In this document: positions 49,963 through 57,995 of the stretch, in pieces | Position numbering within the stretch: position 1 is the stretch's first letter | Layout: every line of letters starts with the position of its first letter | NCBI RefSeq assembly: GCF_016117655.1 | Contig: NZ_CP064936.1 | Coordinates: 248,001 to 312,000, forward strand | Source: Treponema peruense | GTDB taxonomy: Bacteria; Spirochaetota; Spirochaetia; Treponematales; Treponemataceae | Length of the DNA stretch: 64,000 nt | Reading direction: 5' to 3' | Program-made: the position numbers and the translations under genes | Notes under the pieces: model-generated | Seen by the model: the letters and a program-made list of their open reading frames with translations, nothing else | Told to the model about the DNA's origin: nothing | Database searches by the model: none

Positions 49963-51219
49963 ATGAAAAGACCGAATCTGCTTGAACTTAAAAAGAAATA
50001 CATTCCGCTTCGTGCAGCCGGCAAAATCACAAACAAGGAACTTGCCTATTACCTTCATATGACAGTACAGCACAGTTCTGTTCTGGTTTCCAGATACAAG
50101 AAAGAAGGAGAAAGTTGTTTTATAAACGGACATACAGGCTTACACTATAATCCCAACAGAGCAAAACAAGAAATTCGCGATAAAATTGTTCAGCTGTATA
50201 AAGAAGAAGGTTGTATCGCAACTTTTGCAAACTTTGCACGTGACATAAAAGACTTCTACCATATCAACTGTTCTGCGCGTGTTGTAGTGTCCGCGTTAAA
50301 AGAAGCCGGAATAAAATCACCTAAAGCAAGAAAAACACAGCCAACAAAAGCAAGCCACCGCCCGCGCCCGGAAAGAAAACACAAAGGAAGCCTTGTCCAG
50401 ATAGACGGAACCCCCTATGATTTCTTTATGGACGGGACAAAAGTTACTGCAGTGGGCGCAATAGATGACGCTTCTCACTCTCTTTTGGGAATCCATTTCA
50501 GTATTGCCGAATCCAGGATGTCTTATTTTGAACTTTTCCATCAAATGGCAGAAAAGCATGTGCTTCCGGAATCCTTCTATACCGACTGGTCAAGGAACTT
50601 CATTTCTGTTGCAAGAAACAATGCCAAAATGTCGGTAGAAGAAAGAATTGAATATGCCAAAGACCACAAAACCGAATACATGAAAATCTGCGAAAAACTC
50701 GGAATAAAGACAATCTTTGCTCTTTCTCCCGAGGCAAAAGGCCGTGTTGAGCGTATGTGGCAGACTCTGCAGCTTAATCTTCCGATAATGTTCAAAAGGC
50801 GCGGAATAGACACAATAGAAAAAGCAAACAAAGCAGCTTCATGGATATGCGAATGGTGGAACAAATACTTTTCAATAGATCCACTCGAAGAAGAGGAACG
50901 GTACATAACTCCACCGTCAGACATTGACCTTGAAGACCTCTTTTCAGTCCACAAAGAAGTAACAACAAGGCATGACGGTATATTCTCTTACTGTGAGCAC
51001 GATTTCAAGATAGACGGTCTTTCATGGGGCGGAGAGAAAATCAATCTTTCAATCAGTTACAGAAACGGCTTCCGTGTCTTCTGGCACAATTCCTGGCGCC
51101 GTGCAAAACTTCTGGACGGACTCCAGCGTACATACGGCGACACATTGTCCAATACAGAATATGAACTTCTTGCAAAGACACTGGACGCCGATATGCATAC
51201 AAACTGCGTGTGCGTGTAA
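49963..51219 (+). CDS. ISNCY-type transposase
   Basis: DDE transposase of 418 residues. An N-terminal helix-turn-helix region (KITNKELAYYLHMTVQHSS) is followed by the rve-type catalytic core: D148 in VQIDGTPYDFF, D208 in FYTDWSRNF, and E263 in EAKGRVERMWQTLQ. The long spacing between the second Asp and Glu fits ISNCY-type elements. The gene is intact. I could not find convincing terminal inverted repeats or a target duplication, so the element's borders are not marked. It lies next to the integrase relic and the prophage edge. Confidence 0.85.
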   Translation: MKRPNLLELKKKYIPLRAAGKITNKELAYYLHMTVQHSSVLVSRYKKEGESCFINGHTGLHYNPNRAKQEIRDKIVQLYKEEGCIATFANFARDIKDFYHINCSARVVVSALKEAGIKSPKARKTQPTKASHRPRPERKHKGSLVQIDGTPYDFFMDGTKVTAVGAIDDASHSLLGIHFSIAESRMSYFELFHQMAEKHVLPESFYTDWSRNFISVARNNAKMSVEERIEYAKDHKTEYMKICEKLGIKTIFALSPEAKGRVERMWQTLQLNLPIMFKRRGIDTIEKANKAASWICEWWNKYFSIDPLEEEERYITPPSDIDLEDLFSVHKEVTTRHDGIFSYCEHDFKIDGLSWGGEKINLSISYRNGFRVFWHNSWRRAKLLDGLQRTYGDTLSNTEYELLAKTLDADMHTNCVCV

Positions 51220-51243
51220 AAAAGCCCCGGGCAATTCCGGGGC
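51218..51243 (-). terminator. Terminator at the prophage edge
   Basis: GCCCCGG (51224-51230) pairs with CCGGGGC (51237-51243), with a T-run on the minus strand (A-run at 51218-51223). It closes the minus-strand RHH-type gene and also abuts the transposase stop. Confidence 0.85.
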
Positions 51244-51249
51244 AATTGA

Positions 51250-51462
51250 TTAGTTTAATATTGAATCAATAATAAATCTACTTACTGACTTGCCAGAAGC
51301 CGCCGCGAGTTTTTTAATCTCTTCTACTTCACTTTCAAGGCAAGATATAACTATTCGCCCGGTATTATAACCAGTTTTTGATTTTGAAGCAGTTTGGCTC
51401 CCCTTAGGTCTGCCTTGTCCACTTCTTTTACCGCCCCAGTTTTTATGTTCAACTGTTTCCAT
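51250..51462 (-). CDS. Small ribbon-helix-helix-like DNA-binding protein
   Basis: 70 residues: a basic N-terminus (KNWGGKRSGQGRPKGSQ, a pattern also seen in phage small proteins), then a strand (TGRIVISCLE) and two helices (EVEEIKKLAAASG, SVSRFIIDSIL), as in CopG/Arc repressors. Its start overlaps a tiny hydrophobic ORF by 14 bases. Possible regulator of the prophage accessory region. Confidence 0.65.
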   Translation of the reverse strand: METVEHKNWGGKRSGQGRPKGSQTASKSKTGYNTGRIVISCLESEVEEIKKLAAASGKSVSRFIIDSILN

Positions 51463-51559
51463 TTTTCTTATCCTTAATTTTTAGAATTATTCTTGTAACA
51501 GTGCATATTGTTGACAAAGCAAACAAAATACACAAAATAATTTGTAACGAATTACTCAT
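51449..51559 (-). CDS. Tiny hydrophobic peptide (36 residues)
   Basis: Ribosome site AAGGAG sits 8 bases ahead of ATG 51559. The peptide MSNSLQIILCILFALSTICT continues with a basic tail VTRIILKIKDKKNGNS, one predicted membrane helix. It overlaps the RHH-like gene and may be translationally coupled to it. Similar in shape to phage small membrane proteins and type I toxins. Confidence 0.5.
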   Translation of the reverse strand: MSNSLQIILCILFALSTICTVTRIILKIKDKKNGNS

Positions 51560-51592
51560 AATTGACGCTCCTTATAAATAACAATATAATAT

Positions 51593-51619
51593 AAGGGCAA
51601 GTCTACGAAACTTGCCCTT
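51593..51619 (-). terminator. Terminator after the 34-residue peptide gene
   Basis: AAGGGCAAGT (51593-51602) pairs with ACTTGCCCTT (51610-51619). On the minus strand it is followed by an AT-rich tail, not a pure T-run. Confidence 0.65.
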
Positions 51620-51624
51620 GTTGA

Positions 51625-51729
51625 TTACCGTTTCTTGTATCGGTCAATCAACTCAAGAATAAATCTTACGATGTTCGTTATTGTTTCGACCAGTGCGAAC
51701 ACCGTAAGAACTTTTTCAAGGATTGTCAT
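51625..51729 (-). CDS. Tiny hydrophobic peptide (34 residues), holin-like toxin candidate
   Basis: MTILEKVLTVFALVETITNI then VRFILELIDRYKKR: a hydrophobic helix with a basic end, as in holin-like type I toxins. The gene has its own promoter (51765-51793), a strong ribosome site (GGAGG, 9 bases ahead) and its own hairpin behind it. That complete mini-unit supports a real gene despite its size. Confidence 0.6.
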   Translation of the reverse strand: MTILEKVLTVFALVETITNIVRFILELIDRYKKR

Positions 51730-51764
51730 ATTTTATTACCTCCTGATCAACTCTTGATAATTCT

Positions 51765-51793
51765 ATATTATACTATTTGTTTAATTTTGTCAA
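51765..51793 (-). promoter_or_regulatory. Promoter of the 34-residue peptide gene
   Basis: Minus-strand TTGACA (51788-51793) with TAATAT (51765-51770) at 17-base spacing; an overlapping TATAAT (51767-51772) at 15 bases is the alternative -10. Confidence 0.65.
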
Positions 51794-51806
51794 TAGTAAA
51801 TCAAGA

Positions 51807-52007
51807 TTATTCTCCCTTACTTCTGGGAACACCTTTTTTCCAACCTTTGCCTGTTCGGTTTTCAAAACGTTTGCAGTCGTCTTCAGTCCAGTTAAAGGGA
51901 CTTATTCCGTTAATTGGCTCTCCACGCTGTACACCATTATTCTTTGCCCAACGTGCAACGGAAGCAATACAGACACCATATTTTTCAGATACTTCTTTTG
52001 TAGTCAT
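51807..52007 (-). CDS. Small helix-turn-helix (excisionase/MerR-like) protein
   Basis: 66 residues from ATG 52007, which has AAGGAG ahead of it; a longer frame to 52067 has none. The N-terminus MTTKEVSEKYGVCIASVARW is a classic small HTH domain (KEVSEKYGV, then recognition helix ASVARWAKNNGV), and the C-terminus is short and basic. It probably binds DNA as a phage regulator or excisionase-like factor. Confidence 0.7.
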   Translation of the reverse strand: MTTKEVSEKYGVCIASVARWAKNNGVQRGEPINGISPFNWTEDDCKRFENRTGKGWKKGVPRSKGE

Positions 52008-52050
52008 AAAAAAACTCCTTTCACGGCGGAATAAAATCCGCCCAAATAAA

Positions 52051-52143
52051 TTAAAATTGAATTGCAAAAATCAAAAATGAAATTGACAATGCAAGTAACA
52101 TTATTGAAATAATAGAATCTAAAATAAGTTTAGTTTTATGCAC
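52051..52143 (-). CDS. Tiny hydrophobic peptide (30 residues), GTG start
   Basis: AAGGAG is six bases ahead of GTG 52143. The peptide MHKTKLILDSIISIMLLALS ends ISFLIFAIQF and is almost all membrane helix. A hairpin GGCGGA-ATAAAA-TCCGCC type (52026-52043) lies behind it. Small size and alternative start keep confidence moderate. Confidence 0.45.
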   Translation of the reverse strand: MHKTKLILDSIISIMLLALSISFLIFAIQF

Positions 52144-52161
52144 TTGAAACTCCTTATAAAA

Positions 52162-52199
52162 AAAATTATTATAAAGGTGCTAGATTTTACTCTAGCACC
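52162..52199 (-). terminator. Terminator after the MKRLL peptide gene
   Basis: GGTGCTAGA (52176-52184) pairs with TCTAGCACC (52191-52199), followed on the minus strand by a T-rich tail. Confidence 0.8.
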
Positions 52200-52205
52200 A
52201 ACTTG

Positions 52206-52310
52206 TTACAACTTCAGAGCGAAGATGAAACAAGCAACTGCGAACAGGAGCAAGGCGATAATTTTAACGCTCTTGTTCGCTAACTTCCAAATTTTTAGAA
52301 GTCTTTTCAT
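52206..52310 (-). CDS. Tiny hydrophobic basic peptide (34 residues)
   Basis: MKRLLKIWKLANKSVKIIAL then LLFAVACFIFALKL: an amphipathic basic N-terminus and one membrane helix. It has its own promoter (52331-52359), a strong GGAGG ribosome site and a strong terminator, so it is a complete transcription unit. Candidate type I toxin or phage small membrane protein. Confidence 0.6.
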   Translation of the reverse strand: MKRLLKIWKLANKSVKIIALLLFAVACFIFALKL

Positions 52311-52330
52311 TTTTACCTCCTTATGTATAT

Positions 52331-52359
52331 AATATATATCGTTATATATTATTAGTCAA
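52331..52359 (-). promoter_or_regulatory. Promoter of the MKRLL peptide gene
   Basis: Minus-strand TTGACT (52354-52359), 17-base spacer, TATATT (52331-52336) in very AT-rich DNA. Confidence 0.6.
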
Positions 52360-52444
52360 GAGGGTTTCATAAAATATTTGATTTTTTTTAGTTTATTTAC
52401 ATAAATATATTAGTTAATGGATTTTGATTTTCAAAGAGGTTTTT

Positions 52445-52939
52445 ATGAAAAAGTATTTTATTTTATCTATAATTTCTGTTGTGTTTTCTCTTGTTTCCTG
52501 TAATTCCCTTTTCGATTCTGTATTAAAAAAAGATACCAAAATCTTAAATTCTTCAAGCCATACCGTTACTTTTACGTTAGAAAATTATAATGCTGAATCT
52601 TATACGTTAGCTTTAGGCGAAAGTATAACAAAAAATTTGTATTCAGATCCGCGTCTAATTTTTGTTAACAATCCACGGGTTTCTGTTTCATATGATGATT
52701 CTTTGGTTACCATTCATGATTCAATAAAATACTCTTACACATTTACAAATCTGTTGGGCAAGAAAGTAATTATCAGTGAAGAAGGAAATTATTTGGGTGA
52801 CACTTACGGTTATACATTAACTTTGGATGGTCAACAACAGAGGACTGCAAATGTTTATTCTCCCAATCCCAAGTTCACGTGCTTTCTTGACGACACGTCT
52901 ACGGATGTTTCCGATTTTGTAATTATTACAAAAAATTAA
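52445..52939 (+). CDS. Prophage-borne lipoprotein of unknown function
   Basis: 164 residues from ATG 52445 (ribosome site GAGG about 7 bases ahead; the longer frame from 52424 is less likely). A lipoprotein signal (KKYFILSIISVVFSLVSC, lipobox Cys about 19) is followed by a beta-rich domain without recognised motifs. It is on the opposite strand to the phage late genes and overlaps the stop of the tail-tip gene by four bases, the typical position of a phage moron. Lipoprotein morons often block superinfection; that role is inference. Confidence 0.72.
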   Translation: MKKYFILSIISVVFSLVSCNSLFDSVLKKDTKILNSSSHTVTFTLENYNAESYTLALGESITKNLYSDPRLIFVNNPRVSVSYDDSLVTIHDSIKYSYTFTNLLGKKVIISEEGNYLGDTYGYTLTLDGQQQRTANVYSPNPKFTCFLDDTSTDVSDFVIITKN

Positions 52940-55900
52940 GACAACCTTAAAAAACCATTGCTGTCTACCCATACATAATTATTTACAGAAGGAGCCGCTG
53001 TTGGAATATTCATAAACTTAAGAGTGGCTCCCGTCGTTGTTATTCCTATTTGCAATTTCTTCCCAATCGTTCCTTTATAAGTTCCTGTTATATTATTATA
53101 GTATCCATCGATTCTTCCAATTTCTGTGCTGCCATTATAAAAAATTATTTCTGCCCTGTACAATCTCCCCGATAAAGATTTTGTTATATTAAATTTTGAA
53201 AAATATACGCCTCCTAAATATCCTTGTTTACTTATAAGCATACTTCCGTGAGTTCCGACTATATATTCAGACGCTATGGCCCATACATAAGTGGTTGAAA
53301 CATAGTTTTTTATATTTGTATCACCTTCTGGGGTTGCATTAGAAGCAATTATAGTTTCAGACGAAATACTGCCCCTAAATGTGCTATTGCCGTCTATGTC
53401 AATATTTGTAAATATTCCATTCACAGCTTTAACATTATTGAATTCGGAACTTCCATTTCCATCTATTTTGAACCCTGCAAGAGATTCATTGTAATTAAAA
53501 CTTCTTACAGATCCTTGTGACCCAATAACGATATTTTGTGCGAAAAGACTATCTACATCTATCAAATCTGTTTTGATTTTCCCGCCGTCAATTATCGATG
53601 TCGAAGTTCCGCCGTTGTTAAATACAACCTGTTTTGCGTCAATATTAAGTTCCCCAACAGCAACCTTTATCTGGTCTGCGGTTAGTTCAATCTGGCTGGC
53701 AAGAAGGCCGCCTTTGACACACGCGTCCCACAGTGGCTTGACTGCCGCCTCCGGGTCAGCATTCGCTTTGATTGCGTAACTACCTTTAATCGCAGTGCCC
53801 GACGCGTCTGCAAGCTGTTCATACACTGCCGCAACAGCCGATTCCGAAGATTTCTTCACCATTTTGGCACGCGTGTCAGAGTCAATAACAACAGGCAGTT
53901 CAAGAGAAAGCGACATATGCCCTTCCTTGTCACCGCCTCGGACCATAGCACCAACGTATGAGCTCTGTACAGAAACTGTTGACTGTAGAGTAGATATGTT
54001 TGTGTTTGCGTCTTCCAAGTCCGACTGGTCAGCCTTTGTCTTAACGGTAGCCGATATTTCTGTCGCAGTCTGTTGCAGAGTAGATATATTCGTATTCGCT
54101 TTATCCAGTGCCGACTGGTCAGCCTTTGTTGCAACGGTAGCCGATATTTCTGTCGCAGTCTGTTTCAGAGTAGATATACTCGTCTTTGCTTCGTCCATGA
54201 CGACGTTCATATCCTCGTCTTTGATTTCTGTCATTGAATTGGCAGTTTTCAGCGCTTCATCTACCTTGGCAAGAATAGCGTCAACAGATGTTCCGTCAAA
54301 GTCTATTTTGTGCACATTCGTAAAATGGTTGCCGTGGGTCATTGCGTTGACGGCTTCCTGCGCCGCATCAATTCCGCCCTTTTCTGCTGCCTGTTCGGCA
54401 GCCTTTATTACACCGTCAAGAATATTGCTCTGGTCTGTTGTTCCGCCGGTCTTATTGGGTCTGTTTGTTACATTCGATGTATAGGCGGGTATTGTTCCGT
54501 ATTTGTACATTTCGGGAACATAATCTTTGAGCGTAAGAATATAATTCCGTCCGTTCGGTTCCGCGTCCATAATCTTCATGCGGCTTCTTATCTGCGTAAA
54601 CTCTCCGTCAGTGTCGAGCCGGCCGAAAGATATTGTATCGCCATGCCCCGGAAGAACATTGTCGCTTATTGAAACATTACTTGTAACCTTAAGTGTATGG
54701 GTTCTTGCAGTGCCTTCCGCATTGCTTACCTTAAGATAAAGAACGCCCCTTTCAGTTCCTGCGCACGCATTCACGATAATTCCACATGCGCTGTCTGTAG
54801 GGAAGTCTACAAATCCGTCAAGGTTAATCTTTGAAAGAACCCCGCCCGAATACTCCGCGCTCTTTATTGTTGTACTTCCAAGTCCTATGGCAAGAGCTTT
54901 GTGCTGTACGTCCACACAGTCAAAAATAGGATAGTATGCACCGACAGGGCCCACGTTTACCGTCATGGTTCTTGGCTGTGCACTTTCTGCCGCCATTTCG
55001 CGCCATGCGTACTTGTAAATATGGTCGTGCGTTGTAATGTAGTCACGGCTCAACTTGGTCAGCGTGTCTGTTGCCGGATCATAATCTCCGCCGTCACGCA
55101 TGAATGTTTCTGTGTCCGAACTGTATTCTGCATCCGAGTTAAGATAAGTACAGCGTCTTCCGTCTGTCTGTCTTTTGAACTCCTTGCTCATCTGGAACGA
55201 GATTATATTGTCACTGTTAAGAAGTGCAACCGCATAGGAGCGCGCACTGTCTATTACAACTTCAATCTTGCCTGTAGACGGGTCATAGACAAGAGCGGCA
55301 TTTGCATTCTGTAAAAGTGTCTCAATGGTATTCTTCTTTGTGGTGCCGTCAAGAATGGCGCCGTCTGCATAAAAATTGTTTGACTTACAATATTCATAGA
55401 ACGCGCCAAAAGAGTCCAGATCCAGTTCCGAGTCTTCGTATTTGCTCGGTGAATGAGTATCACTCGTAAGCACTTCAAGAACCCAGGAAGCAAGGTTCCG
55501 CGTCGGTGTTTTGTCTGTACTCCAGGATGTTCCGTTCCAGGTTCTTGCGTAGGAAGTGCAGGTCACATTGAAGGCGTCAAGATTGTCTTTAGTGTTTGTG
55601 TTTGCAATCATGCGCAGTGCAATGCGCGTACACTTGTCAGAAAGATTGTCTTCGAGAGGCTTTGCCGCAACCAGTGCCGACTTGCTGCTCTTTTTTGCAT
55701 CATAGCATTTTGTCTGTACGGCAAGAAGGTAAATCGTGTCATTTGCATTGCTTTCAGCTTTCGCCGTTGTGCGTTTTACCCTTACAGCCATATTCGAGCC
55801 GAACGCCTGTTCCGCGGTGAATGTCTGTGTTGCAACAAAGCGCATCTGTTTCTTGGTTCTGTAACTGAATGTATTCGAGTATGTCCCGTTCTGGTTAAAA

Positions 55901-56847
55901 CCTTTCGAGAACCTTTCCCATACAGGATTGCTGGCGTCTGTACAGTATTCCACTGTAAGCGTAATGTCCTGATTCTTCCACCCGTCGTCATATTTACGGC
56001 AACCGTCAAGAAGAACTACAACTTCAACCTGCATTGCGTGTTCCGGAAGATTTTCAACAACGCCTGCTTCCCACTCTTCCTGTATCTCCTTACCTTCATC
56101 AGCGTCAGATCCGTCAAAATATCTGTGCGGTATTTCTGTATTAAGTTCGTTGCTCACCCATTTCTCGTTGAACCTCGAATCGAGCGTGAAGCTTCCGCTC
56201 TGTATAATTTCAACGCGGTTTTCACTGTCCCCGTATGTTCCTTCGGCTATGGTGGCCGTTCCGCTCAATTTTCCGTCAGCCCATGACTTAAGGTCCGTCG
56301 TCCCCAGCGAGATTTTGTTGATTGCGGTTTTTGCATATCCTATTTCCATGACTGCATTGTAATAACTCTTTGAACCGTTTGCTCCGCCGAAAGTATAGAA
56401 TGGCGAAGAAAGAAGATACGGCGTCATAAGAGTCTTGCCTATAATGAACGGCAGCGTATTGCCTGTAGCAATCTGGTTTTTTGAACCTTTGACAAAAGGA
56501 AGCTTCGCGCGTGTCTCTGCCGCCGCCTTTGCAGCTGCAGCCTGTTTGTCCATTTCTGCCTGCATTTTGTCGTTCTTGTCTTTCTGCTCGAGTGCAGTAC
56601 CGAATGCGCAGAATCCGAGTATCGCCGCACCGCCAACGACAATGGCAGTGACGGGGTCTTTCGGCAGACGGCGAATAAAGATAACGTCATCTTTTTTTGC
56701 GACATAATCTGCCTTAAGTTTTTCACCCTTGCTTATAATAAGACTTTTTTCTAAATCAATGCCTTTTACAATGTCGCAGATTTTTCCGTCATTATTGTAA
56801 ATGTCGCAGTCTTTGCCGACTCCGTTATAAACGTATATCAATGCCAT
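52936..56847 (-). CDS. Phage tail tip attachment protein (lambda J-like)
   Basis: 1303-residue protein at the distal end of the tail operon, expected to form the tail tip and carry host recognition. The N-terminal 100 residues include a hydrophobic stretch (DPVTAIVVGGAAILGFCAF). A long beta-rich body of the J type follows (about 120-800), then a coiled-coil stalk with a 30-residue tandem repeat (about 890-955), then a C-terminal beta region with low-complexity Gly/Asn/Thr content that would bind the receptor. It overlaps the NlpC/P60 gene upstream by 23 bases, as J follows K and I in lambdoid tails. Confidence 0.82.
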   Translation of the reverse strand: MALIYVYNGVGKDCDIYNNDGKICDIVKGIDLEKSLIISKGEKLKADYVAKKDDVIFIRRLPKDPVTAIVVGGAAILGFCAFGTALEQKDKNDKMQAEMDKQAAAAKAAAETRAKLPFVKGSKNQIATGNTLPFIIGKTLMTPYLLSSPFYTFGGANGSKSYYNAVMEIGYAKTAINKISLGTTDLKSWADGKLSGTATIAEGTYGDSENRVEIIQSGSFTLDSRFNEKWVSNELNTEIPHRYFDGSDADEGKEIQEEWEAGVVENLPEHAMQVEVVVLLDGCRKYDDGWKNQDITLTVEYCTDASNPVWERFSKGFNQNGTYSNTFSYRTKKQMRFVATQTFTAEQAFGSNMAVRVKRTTAKAESNANDTIYLLAVQTKCYDAKKSSKSALVAAKPLEDNLSDKCTRIALRMIANTNTKDNLDAFNVTCTSYARTWNGTSWSTDKTPTRNLASWVLEVLTSDTHSPSKYEDSELDLDSFGAFYEYCKSNNFYADGAILDGTTKKNTIETLLQNANAALVYDPSTGKIEVVIDSARSYAVALLNSDNIISFQMSKEFKRQTDGRRCTYLNSDAEYSSDTETFMRDGGDYDPATDTLTKLSRDYITTHDHIYKYAWREMAAESAQPRTMTVNVGPVGAYYPIFDCVDVQHKALAIGLGSTTIKSAEYSGGVLSKINLDGFVDFPTDSACGIIVNACAGTERGVLYLKVSNAEGTARTHTLKVTSNVSISDNVLPGHGDTISFGRLDTDGEFTQIRSRMKIMDAEPNGRNYILTLKDYVPEMYKYGTIPAYTSNVTNRPNKTGGTTDQSNILDGVIKAAEQAAEKGGIDAAQEAVNAMTHGNHFTNVHKIDFDGTSVDAILAKVDEALKTANSMTEIKDEDMNVVMDEAKTSISTLKQTATEISATVATKADQSALDKANTNISTLQQTATEISATVKTKADQSDLEDANTNISTLQSTVSVQSSYVGAMVRGGDKEGHMSLSLELPVVIDSDTRAKMVKKSSESAVAAVYEQLADASGTAIKGSYAIKANADPEAAVKPLWDACVKGGLLASQIELTADQIKVAVGELNIDAKQVVFNNGGTSTSIIDGGKIKTDLIDVDSLFAQNIVIGSQGSVRSFNYNESLAGFKIDGNGSSEFNNVKAVNGIFTNIDIDGNSTFRGSISSETIIASNATPEGDTNIKNYVSTTYVWAIASEYIVGTHGSMLISKQGYLGGVYFSKFNITKSLSGRLYRAEIIFYNGSTEIGRIDGYYNNITGTYKGTIGKKLQIGITTTGATLKFMNIPTAAPSVNNYVWVDSNGFLRLS
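53991..54180 (-). repeat. 90-bp tandem repeat in the tail tip gene
   Basis: The motif AGAGTAGATAT recurs at exact 90-base spacing (about 53988, 54078 and 54168). It encodes a 30-residue coiled-coil unit of the pattern ISTLxQTATEISATV-x-TKADQSxL. Two full copies and a partial third are present. Confidence 0.85.
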
Positions 56848-57193
56848 AAATATTCCTTACCGGGAGTACCCCGATTCTGTTTATGCGGCTTCCGTTCCGC
56901 GTTTCATGTATGAATTCTTTATTATTAATACAGATCCCTATATGCAGGTTTCCGTTATCCGCCGTCATCTCCAGAAGCGCACCTTCCCGCGGTTTTTCTA
57001 TTCTGTGTACATTCAGAGTGGGGGCGTACACGTCTGCAAGTTCCGCATTGTGGTTTTCATATACCACATCATTCAGCTTGTACCCGAATCTTGCAGCTGC
57101 TTCTATCGCAAGGCCGTAACAATCCATGCCGTTATGGTCTCTTCCGTGGTCCTTGTACGGAATGCCAATAAGGTCGTCAATATCTGCCGTCAT
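56825..57193 (-). CDS. NlpC/P60-family tail protein (lambda K-like)
   Basis: 122 residues with the NlpC/P60 papain-like pattern: catalytic Cys in GMDCYGLA (about 24) and His in GNLHIGICI (about 83). Phage members sit at the tail tip and cut host peptidoglycan or process the tail. Its start overlaps the preceding gene by one base and its end overlaps the J-like gene. Confidence 0.85.
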   Translation of the reverse strand: MTADIDDLIGIPYKDHGRDHNGMDCYGLAIEAAARFGYKLNDVVYENHNAELADVYAPTLNVHRIEKPREGALLEMTADNGNLHIGICINNKEFIHETRNGSRINRIGVLPVRNIYGIDIRL

Positions 57194-57654
57194 TACGCAT
57201 TACCCGGATTGTTTTCGTTGTCAAATACCACCGGCGGAAACGTCATCGAAAGTCTGTCGTCATTCGTGAAGCTCATCTGCATCTGGTATCCGTTGTTTAT
57301 GGTAACGCTTCCGTACTGGTGTCTGTAAAAAGAAAGCGGTTCTACGTCAGTCCCGTTTTTGAGAATGCCGACAGCATTTACCGACATCGTATGTGTCGCA
57401 AGATCTGCCCATGCAGAAAGAGAATTGTCTGCAACAGAAACGTCAAGGCTTCCGCCCTGAACAACTCCGCCCCTGACCTTTGGCGGTGTATATTTGAATG
57501 CCGCCGCCTTGTACGTCTTGCCCAGATAAACAACGTCTTCATTGTTGTTTACCAGGTAAATTGTCTCATAGCCCGGCGCAATAAACTGAACAAGATACGG
57601 CAGTGAAAAAGAACCGCCTTTGTCCAGCGCGTCGTATATATCTCTTTCCGTCAT
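57193..57654 (-). CDS. Phage minor tail protein, DUF1833-like
   Basis: About 153 residues from ATG 57654, which overlaps the stop of the preceding gene (ATGA). Beta-rich, with YKAAAFKYTPPKVRGG followed by VSVADNSLSAW; this resembles DUF1833 or lambda L-type minor tail proteins. Located between another minor tail gene and the NlpC/P60 gene, exactly the lambda M-L-K position. Confidence 0.65.
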   Translation of the reverse strand: MTERDIYDALDKGGSFSLPYLVQFIAPGYETIYLVNNNEDVVYLGKTYKAAAFKYTPPKVRGGVVQGGSLDVSVADNSLSAWADLATHTMSVNAVGILKNGTDVEPLSFYRHQYGSVTINNGYQMQMSFTNDDRLSMTFPPVVFDNENNPGNA

Positions 57655-57995
57655 GCTTCCGTAAACTCCATAGCCCATTCATTGTATCTCTGTCCGCTCC
57701 CTTCCGGCACAGAAGACAATCTGTATTCGGTATTATAATCACCGCCCGAAAGGTCCCTGAATAAAAATGTTCCGGCACCACCGCCCAGACTTATTCTGAA
57801 CCATGTGTCAAAAAGTTTTTTCTCTGCTTTTGTCCATCTGAACTTTACGGAGAATTTTCTTATTGTTCTTGTATTCCTCGCATACGTGACAATGCGGCCG
57901 CTGTCATATTCCTGTGACTGCGTGTTGCCCACATAACCGACTGTTACTCCGTATGCCTTATTGTTAACGCCCGAAGGCCATGCAATCGCACTCAT
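57651..57995 (-). CDS. Phage minor tail protein (lambda M-like position)
   Basis: 114 residues, beta-rich, starting MSAIAWPSGVNNKAYGVTVG and containing FRWTKAEKKLFDTWFR and GGAGTFLFRD. Pattern and position directly after the tape measure gene fit the small minor tail protein that joins tube to tip. It overlaps both neighbours by four bases. Confidence 0.65.
   Translation of the reverse strand: MSAIAWPSGVNNKAYGVTVGYVGNTQSQEYDSGRIVTYARNTRTIRKFSVKFRWTKAEKKLFDTWFRISLGGGAGTFLFRDLSGGDYNTEYRLSSVPEGSGQRYNEWAMEFTEA

Noticed and set aside
53795-54484. Long plus-strand frame of 229 residues inside the tail tip gene
   Set aside because: It is antisense to a clear coding region, has a Ser/Val/Ala composition typical of shadows, and lacks a ribosome site.
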